Source: AWTP1-13 sp963827545 (GTDB lineage Bacteria > Pseudomonadota > Alphaproteobacteria > Rhizobiales > Hyphomicrobiaceae). Taken from it: a DNA stretch of 64,000 bases. Within the stretch, counting starts at the first letter, position 1, and each line of letters starts with the position of its first letter. The stretch covers positions 62,001 through 126,000 of the forward strand of contig CAWHBI010000028.1 in assembly GCA_963827545.1 (NCBI GenBank), in the 5' to 3' direction. Positions 18,556 through 28,732 of the stretch are shown one piece after another. A model generated the notes under the pieces. The model was not told the origin of the DNA, ran no database searches, and saw nothing but the letters and a program-made list of their open reading frames with translations. The position numbers were made by a program, and so were the translations under genes.

Positions 18556-20872
18556 ATGGACGCCAGTGCGGATGTACCGCGACGCTCCTTCGCGTTCGGC
18601 CTGGAGCGGGCCGGGCTGCTGGGGCTGGCTTGGCCGCGTGTCACCATCCTGCTGATTGTCGTGGTGTCGGCATTGGCGGCGTGGGGGCTGTCGATGCTGA
18701 AGGTGGACGACTCGCTGTCAGAGCTGTTCCGCACCGACACCGAGGAATTTCGCCGCTACGAGGAGATCGACCGCCGCTTCCCGTCGAGCGAATACGACGT
18801 GCTGGTGGTGGTGGAGGGCAAGGACCTCCTCAAGAAGCCGCAAGTCGAGGCGTTCCGCCGCGCCATCGTCGACCTGCAGCTGACTGACGGCGTCGACGGC
18901 GTCGTCTCCATGCTCTCTGCCCGCGGCAAGCCCGACGCGTCGGGCTACGCCGCGCCGATCGTTCCCGACGAGCTGCCCGATGGGCCTGCCTACGACGCCA
19001 TCATCGCGGCCATCAAGACCAATGAGATCGTGTCGGGCAAGTTTCTCTCTGACGACGGCGAGCTGGCGCTGGCCGTGCTCGCGCTCGACCGCGAAGCTGT
19101 GAGGGAGCAGGGCGCAAAGCAGGTCATCGGCAGCATCAACGAGCTGCTGCGCAAGGAGCTGGCGCCCGTCGGCCTCAAGTCGCACCTGACCGGCGCGCCG
19201 GTGATGCAGCTCGAGATCCGCAACGCGGTGGAGCGCGACCAGATCGTCTACAATGGCCTGGGCCTGCTGTTCGGCGCCACGATCGCCGTCATCTTCTTCA
19301 AGCGCGTGTCGCTGATGCTGCTGGCGGCGCTGCCGCCCGTGCTGGCGGTGCTGTGGTCGCTGGGGCTGCTCGGCTGGCTCGGCTTCAAGCTCAACCTTTT
19401 CCTCAACGTCATGACGCCGCTCGTCATGGTGATGGGCTTTGCCGACAGCATGCAGATGGTGTCCGCCATCCGCATCCGTCTGCGCGAGGGCGACACCAAG
19501 GCGCAAGCGGTGCGGTTCGCCGTCCACGTCGTCGGACCGGCATGCGTGTTGGCGCACGGGACGGCCCTGTTGTCGTTTGCCGCGCTGCTGGTCTCGCAGT
19601 CGGGGCTCATCCGCACCTTCGGCATGGCTGGAGGATTCGCGGTCTGCATTTCCTTTGTCGCCGTTATCCTGGTGCTCCCTCTGATGGGGCTCTTCCTCAT
19701 CCGCAACGAGGCAAAGCTGGCGCAGAGACCGGTCGCCCGCTGACCGGCTGATGGACGGCCTCGGCAATCTCGTGGGGTGGATCGTCGACCGCGTGGTGCA
19801 CTGGCCCTTCCTGACCACCATGGTGGCGCTCGTATCGTTCCTGCTTCTGGGTCAGGCCTACCTGCAACTCGAGCCGCGCTACCGGCTGGCTGACCAGGTG
19901 CCCGATCGCGAGCAGGCGCTGGGCGCCACGGCGCGCATCGACCAGAAGCTCACCGGCGCCAACCCCGTGCACATCATGATCGAATGGAAGACGGGTGCAT
20001 CACTTTACTCGCCCGGTACCATTGACGTGATCGCCAAGACGCACGAGGTGCTGGAGAAGCAGGCCGGGCTCGGCAATGTCTGGTCGCTCGAAAGCCTGCG
20101 CCGCTGGCTCAAGGATGCAGGCGACGAACGCATCGAGACGGTTGAGCGCTACGTCAAGGTTTTGCCCGAGCACCTGGTGCGCCGCTTCATTGCCAAGGAG
20201 GGCGACGCCGTGCTTGTGACGGGGCGGCTGCCCGACGTGGACTCCAGCCAGATTCTTCCCGTGGTCGAGAAGGTCGATCGGGCGCTGGATGCCGTGCGCA
20301 AGCAGCATCCGGATTTCCGCATCTCCGTGACCGGGCTGCCGGCGATCGCGGCGCGCAACAGCGCGCGCATGATCTCTCAGCTCAACGAGGCCTTGCCGCT
20401 CTGCGTGGCCTTCGCGGCCGTGCTGCTTGCAATCTCGTTCCGATCCGTGTTCGTCGGGCTCGTCAGCCTGCTGCCGGGGCTTTATCCCGTGGTCGCATCC
20501 GGCGCGATCCTGTGGGCTACGGGTGCGGGGCTGGAGTTTGCGTCCGTGGTGGCACTGCTGGTCGTGTTCGGCCTTGCCATCGACGCACTCATCCATTTCT
20601 TCAATCGGTTGAGCCTGGAGGAGCGCAAGGAGCCGCGGCCCGACCTTGCGATCCGCAACGCGCGCGTCCTGGTGGGCCCGGCCATCATCCTGACGACGCT
20701 GGTGCTGGCTTTCGGCCTCGGCGTGACGGTGTTCTCGGATCTGCCGAGCTTGCGCACCTTCGGCTTCGTGTGCGGGACGACGCTGGTGGCCTCGCTGCTT
20801 GCCGACCTCGTGTTCCTCCCCGGGCTGATCATGCTGGTGCGCAAGGTCTGGCGGCACCGGGTGGTGGGGTGA
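18556..20872 (+). pseudogene. RND/MMPL-family exporter, split by one frameshift at about 19740
   Basis: Inner-membrane transporter of the MMPL/HpnN type. The first frame (18556-19743) has a membrane helix near residues 30-50, a periplasmic loop starting VDDSLSELFR, then five helices with GFADSMQMVSAI in the fourth region. The second frame (from about 19724, ATG 19751, to 20872) repeats the same plan: helix, loop with LEPRYRLADQVPD, then helices with VVFGLAIDALIHFFNRL. Together they form the usual two-fold RND architecture of about 771 residues. The span is 2317 bases, one more than a multiple of three, so one extra base near CGCCCGCTGACC separates the halves. Two separate half-size proteins are possible but unusual. 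Relatives export lipids or hopanoids; substrate unknown. Confidence 0.8.
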
Positions 20873-20918
20873 GGTGGCGTCGGTTTTCGTGTCGAGGCCT
20901 GCCTCGGCAAGCTGGTGA

Positions 20919-21923
20919 TCATTGACCGATTGGGCCGGCAGGACCACACACTTGTGGAGTATGCAGCTTGATCAGCGGGCCGAGCGGCGCTTCGCGAGCC
21001 GCAGAGATCCGTCCGTCGATGATGATGAGGGCGGTGGCGATCACGAGCGCGCCCAGCATGTCCCGGGTCGACAGGCGGTCCCCAAGGAAGACGGCGCCGA
21101 GCACGATGGGGGTCACGGGCATGATCAGCGTGACGAGCGAGGCATTGGTGGCGCCGGCGCGCTGCAGAACCGTGAAGTGGCACAGCGGTGCCAGCGTCGA
21201 GCCCAACACGCCCATGCCGACGATGGCGCCGAGCGCCGCGAGGGAAGGCATCGGCAGTTGCCAGGGCTGGTCCACGGCGGCAGCCAACGGCAGGGTGATG
21301 AAGATCGAGCCCAGCATCTGCATTGCCGCGACGACGAACGGCGGATAGCGGCCGAGACGGGTGCGAGCGAAGATGTTGGCGCAAACGTAGCAGAGGGGGG
21401 CGGCGAGCAGGGCAAGCCGGGCCAGCAGGTCGGTGGTCGAGCCGATGGCGAAATCGTACCCGACCAGGATCCCGACCCCGCCGATGCCGACCAGGATCCC
21501 CAGAAGCTTGTTCCACGACAATTTCTCGTCGTGGGTGAGGAGGTGCGCCAGAAAAATGCCGAACAGCGGGGCGGCAGCGTTGAGAATGGCAGCCACGCCA
21601 CCCGTCGCCCTGGCCTGGCCCCACACGATCAGGAGGAACGGGAGCACGGTGTTGAACGCCGAGAAGGCGATGAACAGCCGCCATTCGGCCAGCGTCGCCG
21701 GCAGGCGGTAGCCGAGGGAGAGCACGATGAGCAGCAGGGCTGCCGACGCCGGGAGTGCGCGCAAGGCCGAGATGGTGAGGGCCGGCAGCTCCGGCTGGGC
21801 AACGGCGATGAAGAAATAGGAGCTGCCCCACAGCATCGACTGGAGGACCATCAGTCCCCACTCGAGCCCGCCCAGCCGCAGCTGCGCGCCTGCTGTCCCC
21901 CCTTGCACCGGCATCAGCCCCAT
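20919..21923 (-). CDS. DMT-superfamily (EamA) permease
   Basis: Ten-helix transporter of 334 residues made of two EamA repeats. SMLWGSSYFFIAVA begins the first repeat, and LGSTLAPLCHFTVLQRAGAT and LGAVFLGDRLSTRDMLGA mark the second. Relatives export amino acids or metabolites. It is convergent with the RND gene and divergent from a threonine aldolase. A second EamA gene lies on the other side of that aldolase, which makes a threonine or homoserine exporter plausible, though this is inference from context only. Confidence 0.87.
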   Translation of the reverse strand: MGLMPVQGGTAGAQLRLGGLEWGLMVLQSMLWGSSYFFIAVAQPELPALTISALRALPASAALLLIVLSLGYRLPATLAEWRLFIAFSAFNTVLPFLLIVWGQARATGGVAAILNAAAPLFGIFLAHLLTHDEKLSWNKLLGILVGIGGVGILVGYDFAIGSTTDLLARLALLAAPLCYVCANIFARTRLGRYPPFVVAAMQMLGSIFITLPLAAAVDQPWQLPMPSLAALGAIVGMGVLGSTLAPLCHFTVLQRAGATNASLVTLIMPVTPIVLGAVFLGDRLSTRDMLGALVIATALIIIDGRISAAREAPLGPLIKLHTPQVCGPAGPIGQ

Positions 21924-22037
21924 GTTGCGCTGATCCGGCCCGACACCGCAACGAAAAGCAAACGGCGAATGGTCGGGTGACCGACCGGCCCCCCGCCACT
22001 ATCCTGCCGCGGTCCGACCCTCAAGAGGCTTGCCCCA

Positions 22038-23067
22038 ATGCCCCAGCAGTTCGCCTCCGACAACAACGCCGGCATTTGTCCCGAGGCGCTGGAAGCGCTT
22101 CTGCGAGCCAACGCCGAGGGGCACGTGACGGGCTATGGCGACGATCCTTGGACCGGGAAGGCTTGCGACCTCCTGCGCCAGCTGTTCGAGACCGACTGCG
22201 CGGTGTTCCTCGTGTTCAGCGGCACGGCGGCAAACGCGCTGGCGCTCGGCCACATCTGCCGCCCTTACCATGCCGTGATCGCGCACGCGGAAAGCCACGT
22301 CGCGACCGACGAGGCTGGTGCAGCCGGCTTCTACAGCGGCGGCGCCAGCCTACTCACCGCCGACACGCCGATCGCAAAGCTGACGCCGGAGGCGGTGGAG
22401 GCCCTGGTGGCCAAGGGCAGAGGCATTCACAGCGTCAAGCCGCGGGTCCTCTCCCTCACGCAGGCGACGGAGATGGGCACCGTCTATGCCCGCCGGGAGG
22501 TCGAGGCCCTGACCGGGACCGCCCGCCGCCACGGCCTCAAGGTGCATATGGACGGCGCCCGCTTTGCCAATGCGGTGGCGGCCCTCGGCTGCAGCCCCGC
22601 CGACCTGTCCTGGCGCCTCGGTATCGATGTGCTGTGCTTCGGCGGGGTCAAGAACGGGCTGGCCGCTGGCGAGGCCGTGCTGTTCTTCGATCGCGGGCTG
22701 GCGGAGGAGTTCGAATGGCGGGTCAAGCAGGCCGGCCAGCTCAATTCCAAGATGCGCCTGGTGGCGGCGCCCTGGGTGGGCCTGCTGGAGAGCGGCACTT
22801 GGCTCAAGAACGCGCGGCCACGCCAACGCCATGGCGCGGCGACTGTGGGAGCGCATTTCGAGAGTGGACGGGGTCCGGCTGATGGCGCCGGTCGAAAGCA
22901 ACGGCGTGTTCATCGAACTGGCGCCTGACGTGCAGGAGAAGCTGCGCGCGAGAGGCTGGCGGTTCTACGCCTGGGGCCCGGCGGGCTGCCGGCTGATGTG
23001 CGCCTGGGACACGAGCCCGGAGACGGTCGATCGGTTCGCGGTCGATTTGGCTGCGGCCGCTGCGTAG
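22038..23067 (+). pseudogene. Low-specificity L-threonine aldolase, one frameshift at about 22819
   Basis: PLP enzyme that cleaves threonine (and allo-threonine) to glycine and acetaldehyde. The first frame shows FASDNNAGICPEA, YGDDPWT, HMDGARFANA and the PLP Lys in CFGGVKNGLA. The second frame restores HANAMARRLWERI and the C-terminal GVFIELAP and RFYAWGP stretches. An extra base in GCGCGGCCACGCC breaks the frame; total length 1030 is one over a multiple of three, and the repaired protein would be 342 residues, normal for the family. As written, the first frame would run on to 22928 with an abnormal tail. The gene lies between two EamA exporters. Confidence 0.85.
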
Positions 23068-23153
23068 GTTGGGTCAAGCGAAGCGCAGACCCGACTTTCG
23101 TGGGACATGGGGACCTCACTGTTGGGTCATCGCTACCGCTCGACCCAACCTAC
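23064..23153. repeat. GTAGGTTGGGTC palindromic intergenic repeat
   Basis: The arms GTAGGTTGGGTCAAGCG and CGCTCGACCCAACCTAC form an imperfect inverted repeat around a 55-base core. One arm of the same family recurs at 43731-43758. It overlaps the ends of both flanking genes. Confidence 0.7.
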
Positions 23154-24038
23154 GCTGCGTGCTGCCCACGCCAGCAATCGGCCGTCGATGATCACGAGAC
23201 CCGAGGCAATGACGAGAGCGCCCGTAATCTGGTTCGTTGTCAGCGTCTCGTCGAGGATGAGGACGCCGAGCGCGGTGGCTGTCACGGGAATGAGCAGGGT
23301 CACCAGCATGACGTTGCTTGGTCCTGCCGTGGCGCTGATGCGGAAGAACACGATGTAGGCGAGCGCGGTCGAGATCGCGGCCAGCCCGATCACGGCCGCA
23401 ACGACCGACGCGTTAGGCGCCGGCAGCAGCCAGAATCGGTCGACGAAGCCGGCGATGGGCAACAGCACCACCGCCGAGCACGTCAGCTGCGCGCCGGCCG
23501 AGACCAGCGGCGGCACGTGCCGCAAGCGGCGCATCCACAGGGCGGAGAAGCCGTAGGACATGGCACCGCCGAGCACGCACAACATGCCGATGACACTGGA
23601 GGCGTTCGCATCGAAAGCGGCCGGCCCCATCAGGACACCCACTCCGGCGATTCCGAGCAGCACGCCGGCGATCTTGTTGGCGGCAAGCTGTTCGCCGGCG
23701 AAGACGCGCGCAATGACCAGTGTGAACAGGGGTGTGGTGGCATTGAGCACCGAGGCCAGCCCGCTGGCGATGCGCGTCTGGCCGTAGAAAATAAGCGTGA
23801 AAGGAATGACGTTGTTCAATACCGCCAGCACGGCGAACGGCCGCCACGCGGCGAATGTCACCGGGATGCCGTGGCCGAAGGCCGCGACAAGCGGTATCAG
23901 GATGAGCGCCGCGAGCGCCACGCGCGCCAGCACCAGGGTGAGCGGCGGCAGCCCCTGCAGGGCGAGCGCGGCGAAAAAGAAGGTCGCGCCCCAGAGGACG
24001 GAGAGGAATACGAGCAGGAGCCAGTCGGTGGCGCGCAT
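23133..24038 (-). CDS. DMT-superfamily (EamA) permease
   Basis: 301-residue transporter with ten predicted helices in two EamA repeats: LSVLWGATFFFAALAL starts the first, MLVTLLIPVTATALGVLILDE lies in the second. The last few codons run into the GTAGGTTGGGTC palindrome (VGWVER). It is similar in plan but not closely similar in sequence to the permease at 20919-21923, so they are paralogues rather than a recent duplication. Substrate unknown; the intervening threonine aldolase suggests amino-acid export. Confidence 0.87.
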   Translation of the reverse strand: MRATDWLLLVFLSVLWGATFFFAALALQGLPPLTLVLARVALAALILIPLVAAFGHGIPVTFAAWRPFAVLAVLNNVIPFTLIFYGQTRIASGLASVLNATTPLFTLVIARVFAGEQLAANKIAGVLLGIAGVGVLMGPAAFDANASSVIGMLCVLGGAMSYGFSALWMRRLRHVPPLVSAGAQLTCSAVVLLPIAGFVDRFWLLPAPNASVVAAVIGLAAISTALAYIVFFRISATAGPSNVMLVTLLIPVTATALGVLILDETLTTNQITGALVIASGLVIIDGRLLAWAARSVGWVER

Positions 24039-24150
24039 GGGAGGAGCCGGGGTGACAGAGGAGGCCGCTTGATAAGCGGGTGCGGGGCGCCGAGTCCACC
24101 CGATTCCTGAGGCAGGGGCTCCGGCGACAGGGGTCTGATCCCTCTCTCCC

Positions 24151-24513
24151 TCAGGTCGCGTCAGGACCGCTTGCGCACCGGCCGCGCGTTTCGAGAATTG
24201 TCAGGATTTGCACCCGTTCCGGCAGCTCGACGAGGAACTCCGGGTCGCGCTCGAGATGGTGCGTGCGGCGGGGATCCGCGCCGGCTCCTCCCGTCATGGC
24301 CTCGATGCTCTCCCAATACGAGACCGTCACGAACTCCGTCTCCGTCTCCAGATCCTCGCGGAGCATCTGCACGCCGAGCGCGCCCTTGGCCTGGAGCGGC
24401 CCGATCCCGTTCTCGAGCCAATAGTGCTCGTAGGCGTCGGCCTTGTCCCTTGTGGTGCGGCCGCGCCAGACACGAGCGAATTTGGGTCGCACGGTGCGCG
24501 ATGCACTGGTCAT
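24151..24513 (-). CDS. Small ferredoxin-like fold (antibiotic biosynthesis monooxygenase-like) protein
   Basis: A 120-residue protein starting at ATG 24513 directly behind a strong GGAGG. The core ARVWRGRTTRDKADAYEHYW, then FVTVSYWESIEAM, resembles dimeric alpha-beta barrel (ABM) proteins, where the conserved W and Y line a ligand pocket. Members range from haem-degrading enzymes to unassigned proteins, so no reaction is claimed. It precedes gph on the same strand, separated from the palindromic repeat at 24595-24664. Confidence 0.65.
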   Translation of the reverse strand: MTSASRTVRPKFARVWRGRTTRDKADAYEHYWLENGIGPLQAKGALGVQMLREDLETETEFVTVSYWESIEAMTGGAGADPRRTHHLERDPEFLVELPERVQILTILETRGRCASGPDAT

Positions 24514-24594
24514 GCTGCCTCCTTGCCATCGTGGTTGCGATCTGGGGCGAACGCCGCGAAGCGATCGCGTGTTCCAGGGGTTCCGCCAGGAATT

Positions 24595-24664
24595 GAAGGG
24601 GGTCAGACCCCACGCCCCTACCGTCCTGAAGGGTCGCCAGCGTTTCCGCGAGGGGTCTGACCCC
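24595..24664. repeat. GGGGTCAGACCCC palindromic element, copy 1
   Basis: Two 13-bp palindromes, GGGGTCAGACCCC (24599-24611) and GGGGTCTGACCCC (24652-24664), bracket a 40-base core. The same element lies at 25404-25472 and 31728-31797, and a half element (GGGGTCTGATCCC) at about 24130-24142. The gph reading frame ends inside it. Confidence 0.8.
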
Positions 24665-25367
24665 GCTTGGCCATCACCTGCTCCAGCGCACCCATGAACT
24701 CGCGGTAGTGATCGATGACGGCGCCGGGGCCCAGCTCGCGCACCGGGCGCGGCGTGTAGCCGAAGGTGACGCCGATCGAGGGGACGCCTGCTGCGGCCGC
24801 GGTGGCGAAGTCGACCTCGCTGTCGCCGACCATGACGGCGCGATCCGCCCGCCCGCCGGCCATGGCGATGGTGCGGGTGAGGTGGCCGGGCGCCGGCTTG
24901 AACACATCGAAGGTATCGCGGCCTGCGATGACGGCAAAGCGATGGTCGAGGGCCAGTTGCCGCAGCAGCGACTTGGACGGCGCCTCGAACTTGTTGGTGC
25001 ACACCGCAAGCCGCACGCCCGATTGCGAGAGGGCATCGAGCAGTGCCGGGACGCCCTCGAATGGTCGGCTCAGCACGGCGATGTTCTCGGCATAGTATGG
25101 GAAAAACAGCCCGTGCAGGTGCGTGACCTCGGCCTCCGATTTCGCCACGCCATGAAGGCGCAGCCCCTCCTCGATCATGGCGCGCGAGCCGCGGCTGATG
25201 AAGGGGTGCAGCTGCTTGGGTGATACCGGGGCGAGGCCGATCAGGCCGAACACGTGGTTCGCGGCCGCGGCCAGGTCGGGCGCGGTATCGACCAGGGTGC
25301 CGTCGAGGTCGAAGACGATGGTGAGATCGCGCAAGGGGACAGGCATGAACGGCCGAGCGTTGGACAA
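24618..25367 (-). CDS. gph: Phosphoglycolate phosphatase, HAD family
   Basis: Hydrolyses 2-phosphoglycolate. HAD motifs are intact: IVFDLDGTLVDTAPD (nucleophile Asp), VCTNK in motif II, the Lys in FDVFKPAPGHL, and MVGDSEVDFATA in motif IV. At 249 residues it is slightly long because the last 16 codons (GQTPRGNAGDPSGR) are encoded by the palindromic repeat at 24595-24664. Gph-like HAD enzymes vary in substrate, so the assignment is by family. It is flanked on its 5' side by a second copy of the same repeat. Confidence 0.88.
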   Translation of the reverse strand: MSNARPFMPVPLRDLTIVFDLDGTLVDTAPDLAAAANHVFGLIGLAPVSPKQLHPFISRGSRAMIEEGLRLHGVAKSEAEVTHLHGLFFPYYAENIAVLSRPFEGVPALLDALSQSGVRLAVCTNKFEAPSKSLLRQLALDHRFAVIAGRDTFDVFKPAPGHLTRTIAMAGGRADRAVMVGDSEVDFATAAAAGVPSIGVTFGYTPRPVRELGPGAVIDHYREFMGALEQVMAKRGQTPRGNAGDPSGR

Positions 25368-25403
25368 GAGCGGCGCAAACTAAGCGGCTTTTGCGGGCGC
25401 GGG

Positions 25404-25472
25404 AAGGGGTCAGACCCCTCGCCCTGCCGTCTCGACCGGTCACCGACGTGGGCGCGAGGGGTCTGAGCCCTC
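25404..25472. repeat. GGGGTCAGACCCC palindromic element, copy 2
   Basis: AAGGGGTCAGACCCCT at 25404-25419 and GAGGGGTCTGAGCCCT near 25456-25471 bracket a 36-base core. The second arm has one mismatch. It lies between gph and the aldehyde dehydrogenase, which are divergent. Confidence 0.78.
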
Positions 25473-25561
25473 CTCTTGCTTGCACGCGGCCATCGGCATA
25501 GACAGGTCGCCGATAACTCCCCGCGCCCGAGGGCGGGCGCCAGCCGTGTGGAGGCGTCAGC

Positions 25562-27005
25562 ATGGACAAGCCCACGATCAGCCTTGCCAAGAACAAGTGT
25601 TATGTCGATGGCCAATGGGTCGGCGAGCCGAAGGTGCCCGTCACCAACAAGGCCACCGGCGACATCATGGCCCGGGTGCCCGACTTCGGCGAAGCCGAGA
25701 CGCGCCAGGCCATCAGCGCGGCAACCCGCGCCTTTCCGGCCTGGTCGAAAATGCTGGCCAAGGACCGCTCCAAGCGCGTGCGCAAGTGGTTCGATCTGAT
25801 GGTCGAGCATGCCGACGAGCTGGCGCTGCTGCTCACCAACGAGCAGGGCAAGCCGCTGGCCGAGGCGAAGGGGGAAATCCTCTACGCCGCGGGCTTCGTC
25901 GAGTTCTTCGCCGAGGAGGCAAAGCGCGTCTACGGCGAGACCATTCCCACCTTCAAGTCGGATGCCCGCATCGTCGTCATCAAGCAGCCCGTCGGCGTAG
26001 TGGCCGCCATCACGCCCTGGAACTTCCCTGCCGCGATGATCACGCGCAAGGTGGCGCCCGCACTGGCGGTCGGCTGCACCGTGGTCTGCAAGCCGGCCTC
26101 CGAGACGCCGCTGACGGCCCTGGCACTCGCCGAGCTTGCCGAACGCGCCGGCATCCCCAAGGGCGTGTTCAACGTCATCACCGGCAAGGCCAGCGTGATC
26201 GGCAAGGAGCTTACCTCCAACCCGGACGTGCGCATGCTCACCTTTACCGGCTCCACCGAGATCGGCCGGCTGCTGATGGCGCAATGCGCGCCTACCATCA
26301 AGAAACTGGGCCTCGAGCTTGGCGGGCAACGCGCCGTTCATCGTGTTCGACGACGCCGACCTCGACAAGGCCGTGCAGGGGGCGATGGCCTCCAAGTACC
26401 GTAACGCCGGACAGACCTGCGTGTGCGCCAACCGCATTTATGTGCAGGAGGGCGTCTACGGCACCTTTGCCGAGAAGCTGGCCGTCGAAGTGAAGAGGAT
26501 GAAGGTGGGGCCCGGCACCGAGGAGGGCGTCACCACCGGCCCGCTCATCAACAAGGCCGCCATCGAGAAGGTCGAGGAGCACGTGGCGGACGCCCTGAAA
26601 CACGGCGCGCAGGTGGTGCTGGGCGGCAAGCGGCATGCGCTGGGCGGCAACTTCTACGAGCCGACCATCCTGGCCAACGTGACATCCCAGATGATGGTGG
26701 CACGCGAGGAGACGTTCGGGCCGGTCGCGCCGCTCTTCAAGTTCAAGACCGAGGCCGATGTGATCGCGCAGGCTAATGACACACCGTTCGGTCTCGCTGC
26801 CTACTTCTACGCGCGCGACATCGGCCGCGTGTGGCGCGTGGCCGAAGCCATCGAGTGCGGCATCATCGGCATCAACGAGGGCATCATCTCCAACGAGGTT
26901 GCCCCGTTCGGCGGCTACAAGCAGTCGGGGCTCGGGCGCGAGGGCTCGCACCACGGCATCGAGGAGTTCCTGGAGACCAAGTACATGCTGATGGGCGGCC
27001 TGTGA
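25562..27005 (+). pseudogene. gabD: NAD(P)-dependent succinate-semialdehyde dehydrogenase-like enzyme, one frameshift at about 26325
   Basis: Aldehyde dehydrogenase of about 480 residues, closest in look to GabD. The first frame gives VGVVAAITPWNFPAAMITRK, FTGSTEIGRLL and the catalytic Glu segment LGLELGG; the second frame gives NAPFIVFDDADLDKAV, the catalytic Cys in AGQTCVCANR, and GLGREGSHHGIEEF at the end. The break is an extra G in GGCGGGCAACGCG, where GGCGGCAACGCG would keep the frame. Length 1444 is one above a multiple of three. As written the first frame stops at 26404, before the catalytic Cys is read in the correct frame, so the product would be inactive. Confidence 0.85.
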
Positions 27006-27171
27006 GCCCTCCCTCTCCCCGCGCCTCGCCGGCCTTACCGCACACACCATCAGCGCGGGGAGAGGGCCGGGGTGAGGGGCGGCCTCAAATGACGTCGGCG
27101 CCTTGTGCCGCCCCTCACCCTGACCCTCTCCCCACTGAAGAGTGGGGAGAGGGGAGCCCGACGGAGCCCAC
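27006..27171. repeat. Palindromic C-rich intergenic repeat (CCCTCTCCCC type)
   Basis: Inverted repeat: CGGGGAGAGGGCCGGGGTGAGGGGCGGC around 27056-27083 pairs with GCCGCCCCTCACCCTGACCCTCTCCCC around 27107-27133. A smaller hairpin, CCCCACTGAAGAGTGGGG, follows. Related C-rich palindromes lie at 43204-43872 and near 49400-49530. Confidence 0.7.
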
Positions 27172-27900
27172 ATGACCGCAGACCAGTGGAAGCAGCAGGC
27201 CGCCGAGCGCGCGCTGACCCTGGTCCAGGACGGCATGACGCTGGGCCTGGGTTCCGGCTCGACGGCGGCCCGGTTCGTCGATCTCGTGGGGCGCAGGGTC
27301 AAGGAGGGCATGAAGCTCAGGTGCGTCCCGACCTCGGAGGCCACCAAGGCGCAGGCCGAGGGGCTGGGGATCACTCTCATCAGCCTCGACGACCAGCCCT
27401 TCCTCGACCTCACGGTTGATGGTGCAGACGAGCTGGACGAAGAGTTGCGCCTGATCAAGGGGGGCGGCGGCGCCCTGCTGCGCGAGAAGATCGTGGCGAC
27501 CGCCTCCGGGCGCATGGTGGTCATCGCCGACGAGTCGAAGCGGGTGGCTACGCTTGGCAAGTTTCCGGTGCCCGTTGAGGTGGTGCGCTTCGGCCTGGCC
27601 GCCACGCGCAACATGATGGAGGTGCTGGCCTCCGATGCAGGATGTGTGGGCGACATCAAGTTGCGCCTGAAGGGTGACGGCCAGCCTTTCGTGACCGACA
27701 GCGGGAATTTCATTCTCGATTGCGCGTTCGGGCGGATCGAGGAGCCGGAGGCGCTGGACGAGGCCCTCAAGCTCATCCCCGGCGTCGTCGAGAGCGGCCT
27801 TTTTCTCGGCATCGCCGATGCGGCCATCATCGCGGGGCCCGGCGGGGTCGTCGTGCTGGAGCGCGACGAGGAACCGGACGCGCAGCCGGGCGCCTGGTAA
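27172..27900 (+). CDS. rpiA: Ribose-5-phosphate isomerase A
   Basis: Interconverts ribose 5-phosphate and ribulose 5-phosphate in the pentose phosphate pathway. The start is ATG 27172; the longer frame from 27142 is only repeat DNA. Conserved motifs are LGLGSGSTA, CVPTSEATKAQA, the catalytic DGADELD, LIKGGGGALLREKIVA, and the C-terminal GLFLGIADAAI. 242 residues is normal. A second, partial copy of its 3' end lies at about 28733-28805. Confidence 0.94.
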   Translation: MTADQWKQQAAERALTLVQDGMTLGLGSGSTAARFVDLVGRRVKEGMKLRCVPTSEATKAQAEGLGITLISLDDQPFLDLTVDGADELDEELRLIKGGGGALLREKIVATASGRMVVIADESKRVATLGKFPVPVEVVRFGLAATRNMMEVLASDAGCVGDIKLRLKGDGQPFVTDSGNFILDCAFGRIEEPEALDEALKLIPGVVESGLFLGIADAAIIAGPGGVVVLERDEEPDAQPGAW

Positions 27901-27908
27901 GGCAGCGC

Positions 27909-28677
27909 ATGGCGATCACCCAAGTGGCACGCGCTGCTCCTCGAGCAGATCCCGATGGCACCCGCCGTCGCTGACGAGCTGTCGCGCCAGCTCGTCGCCC
28001 ACGCGCGAACGCTGGCGCAGGTCGCGCTGGATGACGGCCATCATGCGCTGATGCCGCCGGACGACGGTTTCATGGTGCAGTACTCGCAGCACCGGCGGCA
28101 TGACGATCGCGAGCGTCGAGGGGTACCTGGTTGGGCGCGACAACGTGGGCTACCCCGCAGTGCTGGCCTGGCGCTCGACCACCGGTGCCGATCCGACGGC
28201 TCACGCCAGAGCGCGGTGCTGATGACCTCGAGTTCTTCTGGCAGGAGTTTCCCGCCGAGATCGCACACCCCACGCAGATCGATACCGGCGATCGGTTCGC
28301 GCGCAACCGGTTTCGCTTCGACGTCGACGCAAAGCTGTACACGCTACCCGATGTCTGGCTGCAGCTCACCGCGCGGACCGCGTTCACGCCCGAGCGGGTA
28401 GCTGAGATCCTCGCCACCATCGACGGCGCGATCGAAGAATGGAACTGCACCGCAGCTGCGCAGCCGAACGAGCCCACCTCGCAAGGGTTCGTGCACTACC
28501 GCGGCGAACGAGGATATCCGTGACGATGGCTGCACTATCGCCACGCACATCGACCTCGGCAGCGGCGGGCTCGACGCGCTCGCCGCCATCCTCGATGCCG
28601 TCAGCGCCGCGCCGGTCGGCGCAGAGGTGGGGCGATGTCGCGTCGGCCTCCGCACGAAGCGCGGGATCGAGCTGTGA
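27909..28677 (+). pseudogene. Decayed gene of unknown function downstream of rpiA
   Basis: No single frame spans it, but consecutive pieces in changing frames read as one protein: KWHALLLEQIPMAPAVADEL and LDDGHHALMPPDDGFMVQYS (27920-28085), then MTIASVEGYLVGRDNVGYPA (about 28099-28210), then DDLEFFWQEFPAEIAHPTQI to VHYRGERGYP (about 28222-28520), and THIDLGSGGLDALAAILDAV to a stop at 28677. That is about 255 residues with at least three frame changes. I do not recognise the family. Codon use is GC-rich like its surroundings. Its position between rpiA and a partial duplicate of the rpiA 3' end suggests it arrived with that duplication. Confidence 0.5.
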
Positions 28678-28732
28678 GCCTGGCGCGCTGTACCCGGTGC
28701 GCTCGAGGGCTTGCGCCGGCTTCAGGATTGCC

